The translations under genes and the position numbers were made by a program. Positions 52,656-63,818 of a stretch of 64,000 nt of DNA are shown piece after piece. Location: contig CANIAP010000002.1 of NCBI GenBank assembly GCA_947465765.1, positions 1 through 64,000 of the forward strand. Direction: 5' to 3'. Under the pieces are notes generated by a model. The model had not been told where the DNA came from. It searched no databases and was given only the letters and a program-made list of their open reading frames with translations. The stretch comes from a bacterium (lineage in GTDB: Bacteria > Margulisbacteria > Marinamargulisbacteria > SXXA01). Each line of letters begins with the position of its first letter. The stretch's first letter is position 1.

Positions 52656-53834
52656 TTAGTAGAACCATCGGTTGGTTACTACGGTTAATCGCTTGAGGTA
52701 GAGAATTTCAATTCTTGAACACACTTCCGCCAATACCAGCGCGATCGCGATACTGCTTCCGATAACGAATAATGCTCCCAAAAAACCAAGCTGGTTCCGC
52801 TTGGAAAGCGCGATGATGGTCCATGATGTATAAGATATCAGTACCGAAAAATGAGTAACATAAAGCGAGAATGAAATTCGGCCTAACCAGACCGAAAGTC
52901 GGGTGGTCATCCAGGAAGTTAACTTGGAGTTCTGGTAGATTGCGTAAATCACTAGGGGAGACAGTAATAGGTTGAGCCGGGCTCTGACTGGGTTGGGGTG
53001 AGAGCCCAGGAGCTGTGTCAACTTAGAAAGAAAGTGATAATCGGTACCTTTGATCGCTGGGGCAGCTCCTCCCACCAAATGGTGAATCGTCCCATTTCTA
53101 GTAAGCAAACACTCGGCTATTACGATAGTTCCCAAGATAGAGAAGCTTATTAAGTTTGAATATTTTGATCTTGATGCACGATCGAAATGCTGGCGGGTTC
53201 TGAGTATTGAAAACGCAATGCCAACAAAAAATAGTGAATAAAATGAGCCGAGGATACCGAGGTAAATCGCAAGTAGCGAGGCTGCCCCAAGCGGGTTCCT
53301 TAGTTTTTTATAGATGATCAAAAAACAAAACACGGCCACAGATCCAAACATCTCAATGGCCATCGGCCAAAGAAAGGGATTGTACGAATTGACCGATGGA
53401 CTACCTGGAAGCACAATCGTTGCTCCGAAGAGGATTGTCGTAAAAAAATCTGCTTTGAACGGTAAGAATGTACCCAGCCAATCCATGCTGTCGACGATTC
53501 GGGCGGCCTCCATGTGAAATGTTAGATGACATACCATCAATAGATAGACGAGAAACGAAGCGATGAGAATTGGGCCTAGCAGCCTCAAGTATCGCTTTGC
53601 AATGAGTTTGTGGATTAGGTTTTCATCTAGAGATTTGAGGTAGCTGCTGGATAGGGCATCTCCTGATAAGACGAAGAATATACACACAGCGAGTGGTCCA
53701 TCGACGAAGAACCGTAAGTATGAAAGCCGAAATTCGGGGAACCGGATGCCAAATATTTCCCAGGTAAGGTGGAAGATGAATACGCTTAAAGCGGCCCACC
53801 CACGGATGCCATCAATCTCGTGCAATCGCTTCAT
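52656..53834 (-). CDS. Membrane acyltransferase, OafA/YrhL type (acyltransferase 3 family)
   Basis: Acyltransferase 3 proteins move acetyl or other acyl groups across the membrane onto lipopolysaccharide, capsule or peptidoglycan. The 392-residue protein has EIDGIRGWAALSVFIFHLTWEI with the family Arg and His, then FFVDGPLAVCIFFVLSGDAL and a RYLRLLGPIL segment. About ten membrane segments follow, and GRISFSLYVTHF lies near the C-terminus. The gene is bracketed by the 88-bp repeats and its stop codon touches the distal one. No integrase is encoded between the repeats. Phages and islands often carry such enzymes as serotype-converting cargo. Confidence 0.92.
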   Translation of the reverse strand: MKRLHEIDGIRGWAALSVFIFHLTWEIFGIRFPEFRLSYLRFFVDGPLAVCIFFVLSGDALSSSYLKSLDENLIHKLIAKRYLRLLGPILIASFLVYLLMVCHLTFHMEAARIVDSMDWLGTFLPFKADFFTTILFGATIVLPGSPSVNSYNPFLWPMAIEMFGSVAVFCFLIIYKKLRNPLGAASLLAIYLGILGSFYSLFFVGIAFSILRTRQHFDRASRSKYSNLISFSILGTIVIAECLLTRNGTIHHLVGGAAPAIKGTDYHFLSKLTQLLGSHPNPVRARLNLLLSPLVIYAIYQNSKLTSWMTTRLSVWLGRISFSLYVTHFSVLISYTSWTIIALSKRNQLGFLGALFVIGSSIAIALVLAEVCSRIEILYLKRLTVVTNRWFY

Positions 53835-53890
53835 TATTTAACCGATCATTTAGAATGGTGATGTATAGTTTGTCCAATGGGCTTGTGTAC

Positions 53891-53916
53891 AAAAAAAGCC
53901 CGCATTTCTGCGAGCT
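53891..53916 (-). terminator. Terminator of the tRNA-fMet gene
   Basis: On the minus strand, AGCTCGCA, loop GAAA and TGCGGGCT form an 8-bp stem (one G-U pair), followed by seven T. The same hairpin is repeated in the remnant near 52568. Confidence 0.85.
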
Positions 53917-53984
53917 CAATCTAATATCGTTGGTAGCGGGGAGAGGATTCGAACCCCTGACCTTCGGGTTATGAGCCCGACAAG
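53897..53984 (-). repeat. 88-bp direct repeat, copy 2: within the intact tRNA-fMet gene and terminator
   Basis: This is the proximal repeat. It covers bases 22-75 of the functional tRNA and the terminator. Together with 52568-52655 it bounds a unit of 1329 bases that carries only the acyltransferase gene. Confidence 0.9.
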
Positions 53985-54005
53985 CTACCACTGCTCCACC
54001 CCGCG
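53931..54005 (-). tRNA. Initiator tRNA-Met (CAT anticodon)
   Basis: The 75-base minus-strand sequence folds as a tRNA with anticodon CAT. The anticodon stem has three consecutive G-C pairs (TCGGG/CCCGA), the hallmark of initiator tRNA. The first acceptor pair is a C1-T72 mismatch, also initiator-like. CCA is encoded. Its 3' two-thirds is duplicated at 52601-52655. Confidence 0.95.
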
Positions 54006-54201
54006 ATGTAAATACCAGCCAAGTCCAAAAGAAACCTGGGGAGAGTACTCTATCAAAGGCGACGCCAATACACAACCGCCTTACTAAATGAGGGTCTCGA
54101 TTCTCTCCACGTGCGGACACGTCTGAATCGTAGTATTTTGGATCCGTGGGGGATCGTAAAATAAGGCCCCTCCTATATATACAAAGAAATGAGCAGAAAT
54201 T

Positions 54202-54621
54202 ATGGCGGTTGCTGAAGGTCTGAGACTTCCCTTTATTGGAGAGGAAGGGATTCAGTGTGAATATCTTGAGATGTTCCCTTATGTTGGGGAGCGACAATTC
54301 ATTACATATGAAACCAGTGAGTGGTCCTGTGTTTGTCCGTTTTCTGGATTGCCCGATTATGGAACCCTCACGATTGAATATGTTCCCCATCTTCATTGCG
54401 TTGAATTGAAGTCTCTGAAGTATTATTTGGTGTCATACCGCAACGTGGGGATCTATCAAGAGCCTGCGACGAATCGATTATTTCAAGATTTATTTCAATT
54501 CCTTACCCCCGCATATCTATCAATTACTACCCGTTACAACACCAGGGGCGGTATCGATGCAGTATGTCGAATCGAAAAAGGCCAACGAAACGCCCTCGAA
54601 TCGCAATTAGTTTCCCATTGA
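54202..54621 (+). CDS. queF: NADPH-dependent preQ0 reductase
   Basis: QueF reduces the nitrile of preQ0 to preQ1 for queuosine in tRNA. The 139-residue protein is the short unimodular type. The active-site Cys is in SEWSCVCPFSGLPDYG, and the QueF motif is ELKSLKYYLVSYRNVGIYQE. QueC, the preceding step, is encoded at 50154. The start at ATG 54202 fits the family length, but no strong ribosome binding site is visible. It is transcribed toward the 23S gene, with a separate rRNA promoter in between. Confidence 0.95.
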   Translation: MAVAEGLRLPFIGEEGIQCEYLEMFPYVGERQFITYETSEWSCVCPFSGLPDYGTLTIEYVPHLHCVELKSLKYYLVSYRNVGIYQEPATNRLFQDLFQFLTPAYLSITTRYNTRGGIDAVCRIEKGQRNALESQLVSH

Positions 54622-54737
54622 TTGGGTGGTTTTAAAATTCGTTGAAATTCCTATTAAATCAACTAAAAGCGGACCTAATAACTCAATTGTTAAGACCGCG
54701 AATCTCCCAAGAATGAGAGGGTATCAAAAAAAAGGTG

Positions 54738-54767
54738 TTGACATCATGGGGTCGGTTTTAGTAAATT
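54738..54767 (+). promoter_or_regulatory. Promoter of the 23S-5S unit
   Basis: A perfect TTGACA at 54738-54743 is followed after 18 bases by TAAATT at 54762-54767. It lies about 130 bases before the mature 23S and after the queF stop, and no 16S gene is present upstream. The leader continues with TCTTTGAAAA, a motif often found in rRNA leaders. Confidence 0.75.
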
Positions 54768-54803
54768 ACCCCTCCTGCGCTAAACCGCACTGGTCTTTGA
54801 AAA

Positions 54804-54824
54804 TTAAATGTAGTCGTCTTCAAA
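54804..54824 (+). other. Upstream arm of the 23S rRNA processing stem
   Basis: TTAAATGTAGTCG and the next few bases pair with 57910-57930, on the other side of the 23S gene. Such stems bring the ends of pre-23S together and are cut by RNase III. Confidence 0.75.
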
Positions 54825-54898
54825 TAGCCGAGAATAGAGCTTAGCTACCAGTTTTTAATTTCGTTAAAACTGAGTGAGTTATTGCTCATAAGTCGTTT

Positions 54899-57883
<2,985 letters not shown>

Positions 57884-57909
57884 ATAAACGGCTTATGAAT
57901 CAATAACTT

Positions 57910-57930
57910 AATTGAGGCGACTACATTTAA
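57910..57930 (+). other. Downstream arm of the 23S rRNA processing stem
   Basis: The sequence AGGCGACTACATTTAA pairs with the region at 54804-54824. It lies between the 23S and 5S genes, as expected for the pre-23S processing stalk. Confidence 0.75.
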
Positions 57931-57956
57931 AAACGAAAAAGAGCGCGGTGCGTATT

Positions 57957-58077
57957 CTTCTTGGTCATTATTGCGAAGGGGGTACACCTGTTCTCATTCC
58001 GAATACAGAAGTTAAGCCCTTCAGCGCCTATGGTACTTCCGGTTTCACCGGTGGGAGAGTGGGTCGTGGCCAAGAAC
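57957..58077 (+). rRNA. rrf: 5S ribosomal RNA
   Basis: The region of about 120 bases has 5S hallmarks: CCGAATACAGAAGTTAAGCCC, then AGCGCC and a terminal stem of TTCTTGG with CCAAGAA. The ends may extend by three bases because pairing continues outward. It lies 75 bases after 23S and is followed by a strong terminator. Confidence 0.95.
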
Positions 58078-58130
58078 AATATGCATCGCCTTTTTCGACA
58101 AAGATCATAAAATAAATAATGTATTAAAAA

Positions 58131-58154
58131 AAAATCCTCAGAAATGGGGATTTT
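58131..58154 (+). terminator. Terminator of the 23S-5S unit
   Basis: AAAATCCTC, loop AGAAAT and GGGGATTTT form a 9-bp stem with one U-G pair, followed by a T run. It lies about 55 bases after 5S. Confidence 0.85.
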
Positions 58155-58250
58155 TTTGTTTTCTGCAGGGTTTAATTCATGCTAGGCTGTCACCAGCGAT
58201 GACGCCCAATGGGGCGGATTCAAAACCGATATGTGGATAAGGGCAAGACA

Positions 58251-59282
58251 ATGAATCGGGTAGGAATTATAGCGGTAGTTATTTTGTGTTGTTGTCAATC
58301 TGTATTTGGGGCGGGGCATGACATATTGGGCGCGGGAGCTACGTTCCCCTACCCGTTATATTCTAGAATGTTTGATGACTATTACCAGGAGTCTGGGGAT
58401 CGGATCAATTACCAGGCAATTGGATCAGGGGGCGGAGTTCGGCAGATTCAGAATAAAACTGTTGAATTTGGTGCGACAGACGCTTTTGTTTCTAATAAGG
58501 ATCTGACTAAGTTTAAGTCGGATATTATTCATATTCCGACCTGTTTGGGCGCTGTGGTGGTAACCTATAATTTGCCGGGCTCACCTCAATTGACGTTATC
58601 CGGCGATATTGTCGCTGATATTTTTTTAGGCAAGATTAAACGCTGGGACGATCGCCGGATCAAAGTTTTAAATCCGACTGTGAGGTTGCCCAATTTAATG
58701 ATTGCAGTGATTCATCGGTCCGATGGGAGTGGGACTACCCATGTGTTTGTGGATTATTTATCGAAGGTCAGTCCGGGCTGGGCTGCACGAGTGGGTGTTG
58801 GAAAGTCCGTCAATTGGCCTGTTGGGTTGGGAGGAAAGGGGAACCCGGGCGTTTCTGGGCTGATTCGGCAGATTCCTGGTTCAATAGGGTACGTGGAGTT
58901 AGTTTATACGGTTCAAAATAAGATGAATGTCGCGCGAATAATAAATCGTCGAGGGCGTGTGATTACGCCCTCCGTTGGGGCGGTGAGTGAGGCAGTTCCG
59001 GCTCAAATTCCGCGCGATCTTCGTGTTCTTATTACGGATACGAATTCCGAACTTGGGTATTCAATCGCCAGTTTTACCTGGCTTCTTGTGTATAAAGATC
59101 AGGCTTACTCTGGGCGTAGCTTGAATGATGCAAAAGCGTTACAAACAATGTTGCGTTGGGTCGTGCTCAACGGATCCACATACGCTTCGGCGCTGGGCTA
59201 CGCCCCCGTTCCTAAGGAAACCGTATCGCGATCGCTTCAATTAATCGACGGAATGACCTATCAGGGGAAGCTGATTCGCTAA
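58251..59282 (+). CDS. pstS: Phosphate ABC transporter substrate-binding protein
   Basis: PstS captures phosphate outside the membrane and delivers it to the PstCAB transporter. The 343-residue protein has a signal peptide (NRVGIIAVVILCCCQSVFGAG). The mature start is DILGAGATFPYPLY. GSGGG, VEFGATDA and HRSDGSGTTHVFVDYL with the phosphate ligands follow, then GYVELVYT. ATG 58251 is chosen because it gives a clean signal peptide and has AAGGGC upstream. The cysteines in the signal peptide are not in a good lipobox. No pstC, pstA, pstB or phoU is in the window, so it is an orphan here. Confidence 0.94.
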   Translation: MNRVGIIAVVILCCCQSVFGAGHDILGAGATFPYPLYSRMFDDYYQESGDRINYQAIGSGGGVRQIQNKTVEFGATDAFVSNKDLTKFKSDIIHIPTCLGAVVVTYNLPGSPQLTLSGDIVADIFLGKIKRWDDRRIKVLNPTVRLPNLMIAVIHRSDGSGTTHVFVDYLSKVSPGWAARVGVGKSVNWPVGLGGKGNPGVSGLIRQIPGSIGYVELVYTVQNKMNVARIINRRGRVITPSVGAVSEAVPAQIPRDLRVLITDTNSELGYSIASFTWLLVYKDQAYSGRSLNDAKALQTMLRWVVLNGSTYASALGYAPVPKETVSRSLQLIDGMTYQGKLIR

Positions 59283-59289
59283 CTCTTAG

Positions 59290-59874
59290 TCAGAGTACAC
59301 CCTTGGTGGAGGGTATATTCGATTTCCTGGAGTCCAATTGGGTGGCGTCGTCCAACGCGACCGCCATTGCCTTAAATACGGCTTCAGCGATGTGATGCAG
59401 GTTGTGTCCCGATAATACCTGGATATGGGTGGTTATTCGCGCGTTGGTCACGAATGCATGCCAAAATTCTTCGACCAGCTCGGCGTCAAATTCACCAATT
59501 TTGGCCTTGGGCATTGGGGGAGAAAAGGCGAAATAGATTCGGTTTGAAACATCGATTGCTACCTGAGCTAACGCCTCGTCCATCGGCAATACGAGAGAGC
59601 TGTACCGCCGGATTCCCTTTGCCGAACCCAGTGCCTCCCGAAATGCCATCCCCAAACAAATTCCAACATCTTCGACCGTGTGATGAAAATCAACATATTG
59701 GTCCCCCGTCGCGTTAACCGAGAGGTCAAATAGCCCGTGCACAGCCCATAAGTTCAGCATGTGGTCCAAAAAACCGATGCCTGTAGAAAGCTCTGATTTA
59801 CCCGTTCCGTCTAAAGTGAGACTAAGGGTGATTTGGGTTTCATTGGTATTGCGTGTAATTGTTGACTGTCTCAT
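59290..59874 (-). CDS. hisB: Imidazoleglycerol-phosphate dehydratase
   Basis: HisB dehydrates imidazoleglycerol phosphate in histidine synthesis. The 194-residue monofunctional protein has GIGFLDHMLNLWAVHG, then DFHHTVEDVGICLG, the manganese-binding motif, and the second set LSGHNLHHIAEAVFKA. It lacks the phosphatase domain found in the E. coli fusion. ATG 59874 has a GAGG site 6 bases upstream. It follows ruvB closely on the same strand, an unusual pairing; no other his gene is present. Confidence 0.96.
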   Translation of the reverse strand: MRQSTITRNTNETQITLSLTLDGTGKSELSTGIGFLDHMLNLWAVHGLFDLSVNATGDQYVDFHHTVEDVGICLGMAFREALGSAKGIRRYSSLVLPMDEALAQVAIDVSNRIYFAFSPPMPKAKIGEFDAELVEEFWHAFVTNARITTHIQVLSGHNLHHIAEAVFKAMAVALDDATQLDSRKSNIPSTKGVL

Positions 59875-59882
59875 GGTGTACC

Positions 59883-60917
59883 TCACGAAAATAATGGGGA
59901 TTGGGGCGATTCTTGGATTTTTAGTGGTATTCCAAGGTGGCGGTAGGCCAATGGTGTTGCCGATCTGCCCCTAGGAGTCCGGTCGATAAATCCTAGTTGG
60001 AGAAGAAATGGTTCGACAACATCTTCTAAAGAATCCGTCTCTTCTGAAATGCTAGCGGCAATAGTATCTACGCCGACAGGGCCACCGCCAAACTTGGTAA
60101 TAATGGTTGTTAAATATTTGCGATCGATTTCATCTAAGCCGAGTGGGTCGATTCCCATCCCGGCTAGCGCCTCCTCGACCACCGGTATTCCAATCGTTCC
60201 ATCCGATCGGATCTGTGCCCAGTCCCGGATCCTTTTTAGGAGACGGTTGGCAATTCGAGGGGTCCCTCTCGCGCGTTCAGCAATCGTTAACGAGGCGTCG
60301 GGAGCAATTTCAGTCGCCAGTATACCGGAAGCCCGGCGGACAATAATTTCAAGATCAGCGGGCTCGTAAAATTCGAGGCGTTCAATGATGCCAAATCGAT
60401 CCCTCAAGGGCGCGGTAAGCATACCAACACGAGTGGTTGCGCCGATTAACGTAAACTTATTGAGATCAAGACGAATTGAACGAGCGGAGGGCCCTTTTCC
60501 AATGACGATATCGAGTTCAAAGTCTTCCATCGCAGGGTATAAAACTTCTTCTACTGCACGATTGAGTCGGTGGATTTCGTCGATGAATAAAATATCGCCC
60601 TGTTCCAGATTGGTTAAAATAGCGGCCAAGTCCCCGGGGCGTTCGATCGCTGGGCCAGATGTAATCTTGATATTTACGCCCATCTCTCGGGCGACAATGC
60701 TGGCCAGGGTCGTCTTGCCGAGCCCGGGGGGGCCATAAAGAAGCACGTGTTCTATTGCCTCGCCACGCTGTCGCGCGGCCGTAATAAAAATTTCAAGGTT
60801 ACGTTTTATTTTGGCTTGCCCGATAAATTCGGCAAGAAATTGGGGTCGCAACGACCCTTCTTTAGTATCTTCCGTTCGCTTATCTGGAGTGACTAGGCGA
60901 GAATCATCTGGGTTCAT
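59883..60917 (-). CDS. ruvB: Holliday junction branch migration helicase RuvB
   Basis: RuvB is the hexameric ATPase that drives Holliday junction migration with RuvA. The 344-residue protein has [12 protein letters not shown] and the Walker [18 protein letters not shown] near 62. [11 protein letters not shown] (Walker B) and [18 protein letters not shown] follow, then a winged-helix C-terminus with [17 protein letters not shown]. The length is typical. No ruvA or ruvC is nearby. hisB begins 8 bases after its stop, so the two are probably co-transcribed. Confidence 0.97.
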   Translation of the reverse strand: MNPDDSRLVTPDKRTEDTKEGSLRPQFLAEFIGQAKIKRNLEIFITAARQRGEAIEHVLLYGPPGLGKTTLASIVAREMGVNIKITSGPAIERPGDLAAILTNLEQGDILFIDEIHRLNRAVEEVLYPAMEDFELDIVIGKGPSARSIRLDLNKFTLIGATTRVGMLTAPLRDRFGIIERLEFYEPADLEIIVRRASGILATEIAPDASLTIAERARGTPRIANRLLKRIRDWAQIRSDGTIGIPVVEEALAGMGIDPLGLDEIDRKYLTTIITKFGGGPVGVDTIAASISEETDSLEDVVEPFLLQLGFIDRTPRGRSATPLAYRHLGIPLKIQESPQSPLFS

Positions 60918-61010
60918 TCTTTCAGTTTACCAGACCCCTTATCTATTGGGCGAACCCGGGATTTGCCAGTAGGCGCGGCCACAGAATATACTCCGTTCGG
61001 AGGGTATTAC

Positions 61011-62126
61011 ATGACCACTAGACAATTTTACCAGTCGTTGTCGGAGATAAGTTTGGCCGGGGAGACCCTCGACGAAAACATCGCGTTACGATTGCTTCAG
61101 GATCCCGAGATTGACCTCTTGCCATTACTTCACGCGGCGTATGACGTTCGGAAGACGTATTGGGGTAAAACGGTATCCATTCATATTATTAACAACGCCC
61201 AAAACGGACACTGTCCTGAAGACTGCCACTACTGTGCGCAGGCCAAGACCTCTGATTCAGGAATTGAGGAATATCCGATTAAATCTGATGAAGAAATATT
61301 GGACGAAGCACGGCGGGCCTACGAAGCCGGAGCCTTTCGGTATTGTATGGTATTTGGTGGTAGAGGGCCCAGTAAAAAACGAGTAGAGCGATTGTCCAGT
61401 TTGGTGCGCCAAATCAAAGCAGCGTATCCGATCGAGGTCTGTGTATCGGCGGGGCTGTTGGATGATTCGGGGGCCGAATCGCTTAAAGAAGCGGGTCTAG
61501 ATCGGTTGAATCACAACTTGAACACCTCAGAGGCGCATTATCCCAATATCTGTACTACTCATACATTTAATGATCGACTAAATACCCTTAATGCGGCAAA
61601 AAAGTCGGGAATTGGTCTGTGTTCTGGCGCGATTATGGGTATGGGCGAGACGGCTGAAGATGTGGTGGAGATTGCCATGCGGTTACGCGCGGTTGAGGCT
61701 GTATCAATCCCAATCAACTTTTTGATTCCTATTCCGGGTACGACGCTGAGAACCTTCACTCCGTTAAATCCAGAATATTGTTTGAGAGTATTATCCTTGT
61801 TTCGGTTATTGAACCCCAAATCTGAACTTCGGGCGGCGGCCGGCAGGGAATTGCATTTGCGGCAAACACAGGTTCTCGCGCTTTACCCTGCGAATTCATT
61901 GTTTATGGAGGGGTATTTGAACACAATGGGGAATTCCGCTGTCCAAACCTTGCAAATGATTAAAGATGCCGGATTTTCGATTAATTCTACCAAAGAATTG
62001 GACCAGGTTTTGAGTGAGATGGAAACCAATGCATCGTCGTCAGGCTCTGGCGCTTCCGTGGATCAGGTGGTGCTTAAACAATTGCGAGATCTACGTCCGT
62101 CGCCCTATGCCCCGTCGTGCGCTTGA
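61011..62126 (+). CDS. bioB: Biotin synthase
   Basis: BioB inserts sulfur into dethiobiotin using radical SAM chemistry. The 371-residue protein has the radical SAM cluster motif C68-x3-C72-x2-C75 (CPEDCHYC). SAGLLDDSGAESLKEAGLDRLNHNLNTS and CSGAIMGMGET follow, then NFLIPIPGTTL. The RAAAGRE segment near 295 belongs to the 2Fe-2S site region. ATG 61011 has GGAGGG (60999-61004) upstream; earlier in-frame codons are not needed. The last 40 residues are serine-rich and variable. It stands alone, with no other bio gene visible. Confidence 0.96.
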   Translation: MTTRQFYQSLSEISLAGETLDENIALRLLQDPEIDLLPLLHAAYDVRKTYWGKTVSIHIINNAQNGHCPEDCHYCAQAKTSDSGIEEYPIKSDEEILDEARRAYEAGAFRYCMVFGGRGPSKKRVERLSSLVRQIKAAYPIEVCVSAGLLDDSGAESLKEAGLDRLNHNLNTSEAHYPNICTTHTFNDRLNTLNAAKKSGIGLCSGAIMGMGETAEDVVEIAMRLRAVEAVSIPINFLIPIPGTTLRTFTPLNPEYCLRVLSLFRLLNPKSELRAAAGRELHLRQTQVLALYPANSLFMEGYLNTMGNSAVQTLQMIKDAGFSINSTKELDQVLSEMETNASSSGSGASVDQVVLKQLRDLRPSPYAPSCA

Positions 62127-62172
62127 ATTCTGCGACTCAAATGTCAGCTCAATGGTAAATTAAGCCGTTTTG

Positions 62173-62201
62173 TTGACAATTGAAATTGCTCCGATTAGTC
62201 T
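62173..62201 (+). promoter_or_regulatory. Possible promoter of the YceI-family gene
   Basis: A perfect TTGACA at 62173-62178 is followed 17 bases later by TAGTCT, a poor -10 match. The position, about 60 bases before the gene, fits a promoter, but the -10 box is weak. Confidence 0.4.
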
Positions 62202-62261
62202 GAGTTATCCTTCTCTTTCGGGGAGGTAATTAATGTGGCACTAGCGCCTAAGGAGACGATA

Positions 62262-62846
62262 ATGAAGGGGATTAAAGGCATGGCAGTTGCCGCGTTAATC
62301 GGAGTTGGTTTTCCGGTAATGGCTGTTGACTCATATAAAATTGACACGGCTCATTCGACGGTTCGGTTTTCAGTTAAACACATGGTTCTGAGCAACACAC
62401 ATGGCAATTTTGGCGCGTATACCGGAGATATTAAGTGGGATAAGGACCTAAAGTTATGCGCTTTGGCGGGTACGGTTAAGGTTGATAGTATTGATACCCG
62501 GGACATTAAACGGGACGAACATTTAAAGAGCGCTGATTTTTTTGATTCAGGCAAATATCCAGACATCACGCTGGTGAGCAAATCAATTAAAAAAGGCCGC
62601 AAGGGGTATGTTTTAACGGCGGATCTAACGATGCGCGGGGTGACTAAAACAGTGACACTGCCTTTGGAAGTGAGTGATCCGGTAAAAGATCCCTGGGGAA
62701 ATCAACGGGTAAATTTTGCGACGCAGTTTAAGCTGAATCGGCAGGACTATGGTATTTCTTGGAACAAGGCCCTCGATAATGGTGGGTTGGTGGTAGGGAA
62801 TGATGTTTCTGTAGATCTTGATATCGAAGCGGTTAAAACGAACTAG
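62262..62846 (+). CDS. YceI-family exported protein
   Basis: YceI proteins have a lipocalin-like beta barrel that binds long isoprenoid or lipid chains in the cell envelope. The 194-residue protein has a signal peptide (KGIKGMAVAALIGVGFPVMA). YKIDTAHSTVRFSVKHMVLSN, TRDIKRDEHLKSADFFDSGKYP and DLTMRGVTKTVTLPLEV follow. It ends with the RQDYGISWNK segment typical of the family. ATG 62262 is chosen because AAGGAG lies just upstream and the signal peptide starts there. The exact ligand is unknown. Confidence 0.93.
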   Translation: MKGIKGMAVAALIGVGFPVMAVDSYKIDTAHSTVRFSVKHMVLSNTHGNFGAYTGDIKWDKDLKLCALAGTVKVDSIDTRDIKRDEHLKSADFFDSGKYPDITLVSKSIKKGRKGYVLTADLTMRGVTKTVTLPLEVSDPVKDPWGNQRVNFATQFKLNRQDYGISWNKALDNGGLVVGNDVSVDLDIEAVKTN

Positions 62847-62902
62847 TCCTTGAAAAGGGGGGGGTGGTAGTCAATACGCAGCGAGACGTTTAAGATGAAT
62901 CC

Positions 62903-63814
62903 ATGAGATGTCTTTTCCGTATTGGTCTGCGGATTTTTTTATGCGGTGCTTTGGCGGTGTCTGGGTGCCTGTGTGCCGCATCAGAGATAATTGGTGCAAA
63001 TCCACTTCAATATTCGACGATTCGAATTGTCCAGACCCGGGATCGGATCGTTGTCGGCAAACAAGAGTTGATCGCGGAATACCATACAGCTGTCAATACT
63101 CTCACTCAAAAGCGGGTCGTTTATGGTGTGCGTATACGAGACAAATTTGAACGCGAGCTCTATCGGCGAGATTTTGATATTCCATTTAAAGCATTCGCCG
63201 AAGACGCCTATTATAACGTGGTGGTGGTTAAGCCGGTGACTGGTGCTAATGGGGCCGGGGTTGCTGTGATCTCCATTTTGGGCCCGACATATGATGTGCC
63301 CCGACGGATCGATGTTTTTGGGGTTCGCTCAGGGAGCCCGACAGTTATTGGGGCGCGGGCAACGGAAGTTGTCCCTATTGTAACCCAAATGGCCAACCAA
63401 TTTGTGGGCGCCGAACCGACAGGAAATGCGATTCGGCTTGGTAAGGGTGATACATGGACATATCGGTATTGGACGGGGAGTTTTTATCTACATATTCCTC
63501 TTGTCATCGATTGGTTTGGAACTATTTCGCCGGTTCCGAAGCAAACCGATTTTTACGTTGAGGTACCCGTCTTTCATCGGGCTCAAGGAAAAATTTGTGT
63601 CTATTTGAAACCGACTACCAAGTCTAACTCGGCGTACCTAGAGATAACGCCCACGTCGAATGTGCGCTTTATTCGAGGCCACGGAATTCCGAGTATGTCG
63701 GGTCAGCGGCTCATCGTTCGTGATGCGTCGATTCGGGTTGAGGTCGATGGAAAATCAGGGTGGGTTATGGATGCGGATAGTTTGGATGTTCTGGGACTAA
63801 AGCCCTCGATCTAG
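62903..63814 (+). CDS. Exported protein of unknown function
   Basis: I do not recognise this 303-residue protein. It has a signal peptide (RIGLRIFLCGALAVSGCLCA), with a possible lipobox in the VSGC region. The rest is rich in beta-strand-like segments: DRIVVGKQELIAEY, RVVYGVRIRDKFERELYRRDF, NVVVVKPVTGANGAGVAVISILG and GDTWTYRYWTGSFYL. No catalytic motif is visible. It lies downstream of the YceI gene on the same strand but 56 bases away. An extracytoplasmic role is inferred from the signal only. Confidence 0.72.
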   Translation: MRCLFRIGLRIFLCGALAVSGCLCAASEIIGANPLQYSTIRIVQTRDRIVVGKQELIAEYHTAVNTLTQKRVVYGVRIRDKFERELYRRDFDIPFKAFAEDAYYNVVVVKPVTGANGAGVAVISILGPTYDVPRRIDVFGVRSGSPTVIGARATEVVPIVTQMANQFVGAEPTGNAIRLGKGDTWTYRYWTGSFYLHIPLVIDWFGTISPVPKQTDFYVEVPVFHRAQGKICVYLKPTTKSNSAYLEITPTSNVRFIRGHGIPSMSGQRLIVRDASIRVEVDGKSGWVMDADSLDVLGLKPSI

Positions 63815-63818
63815 CTGT

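Noticed and set aside
53812-54396. 194-residue minus-strand frame across tRNA-fMet and antisense to queF
   Set aside because: It runs through the tRNA gene and opposite the clearly recognisable QueF.
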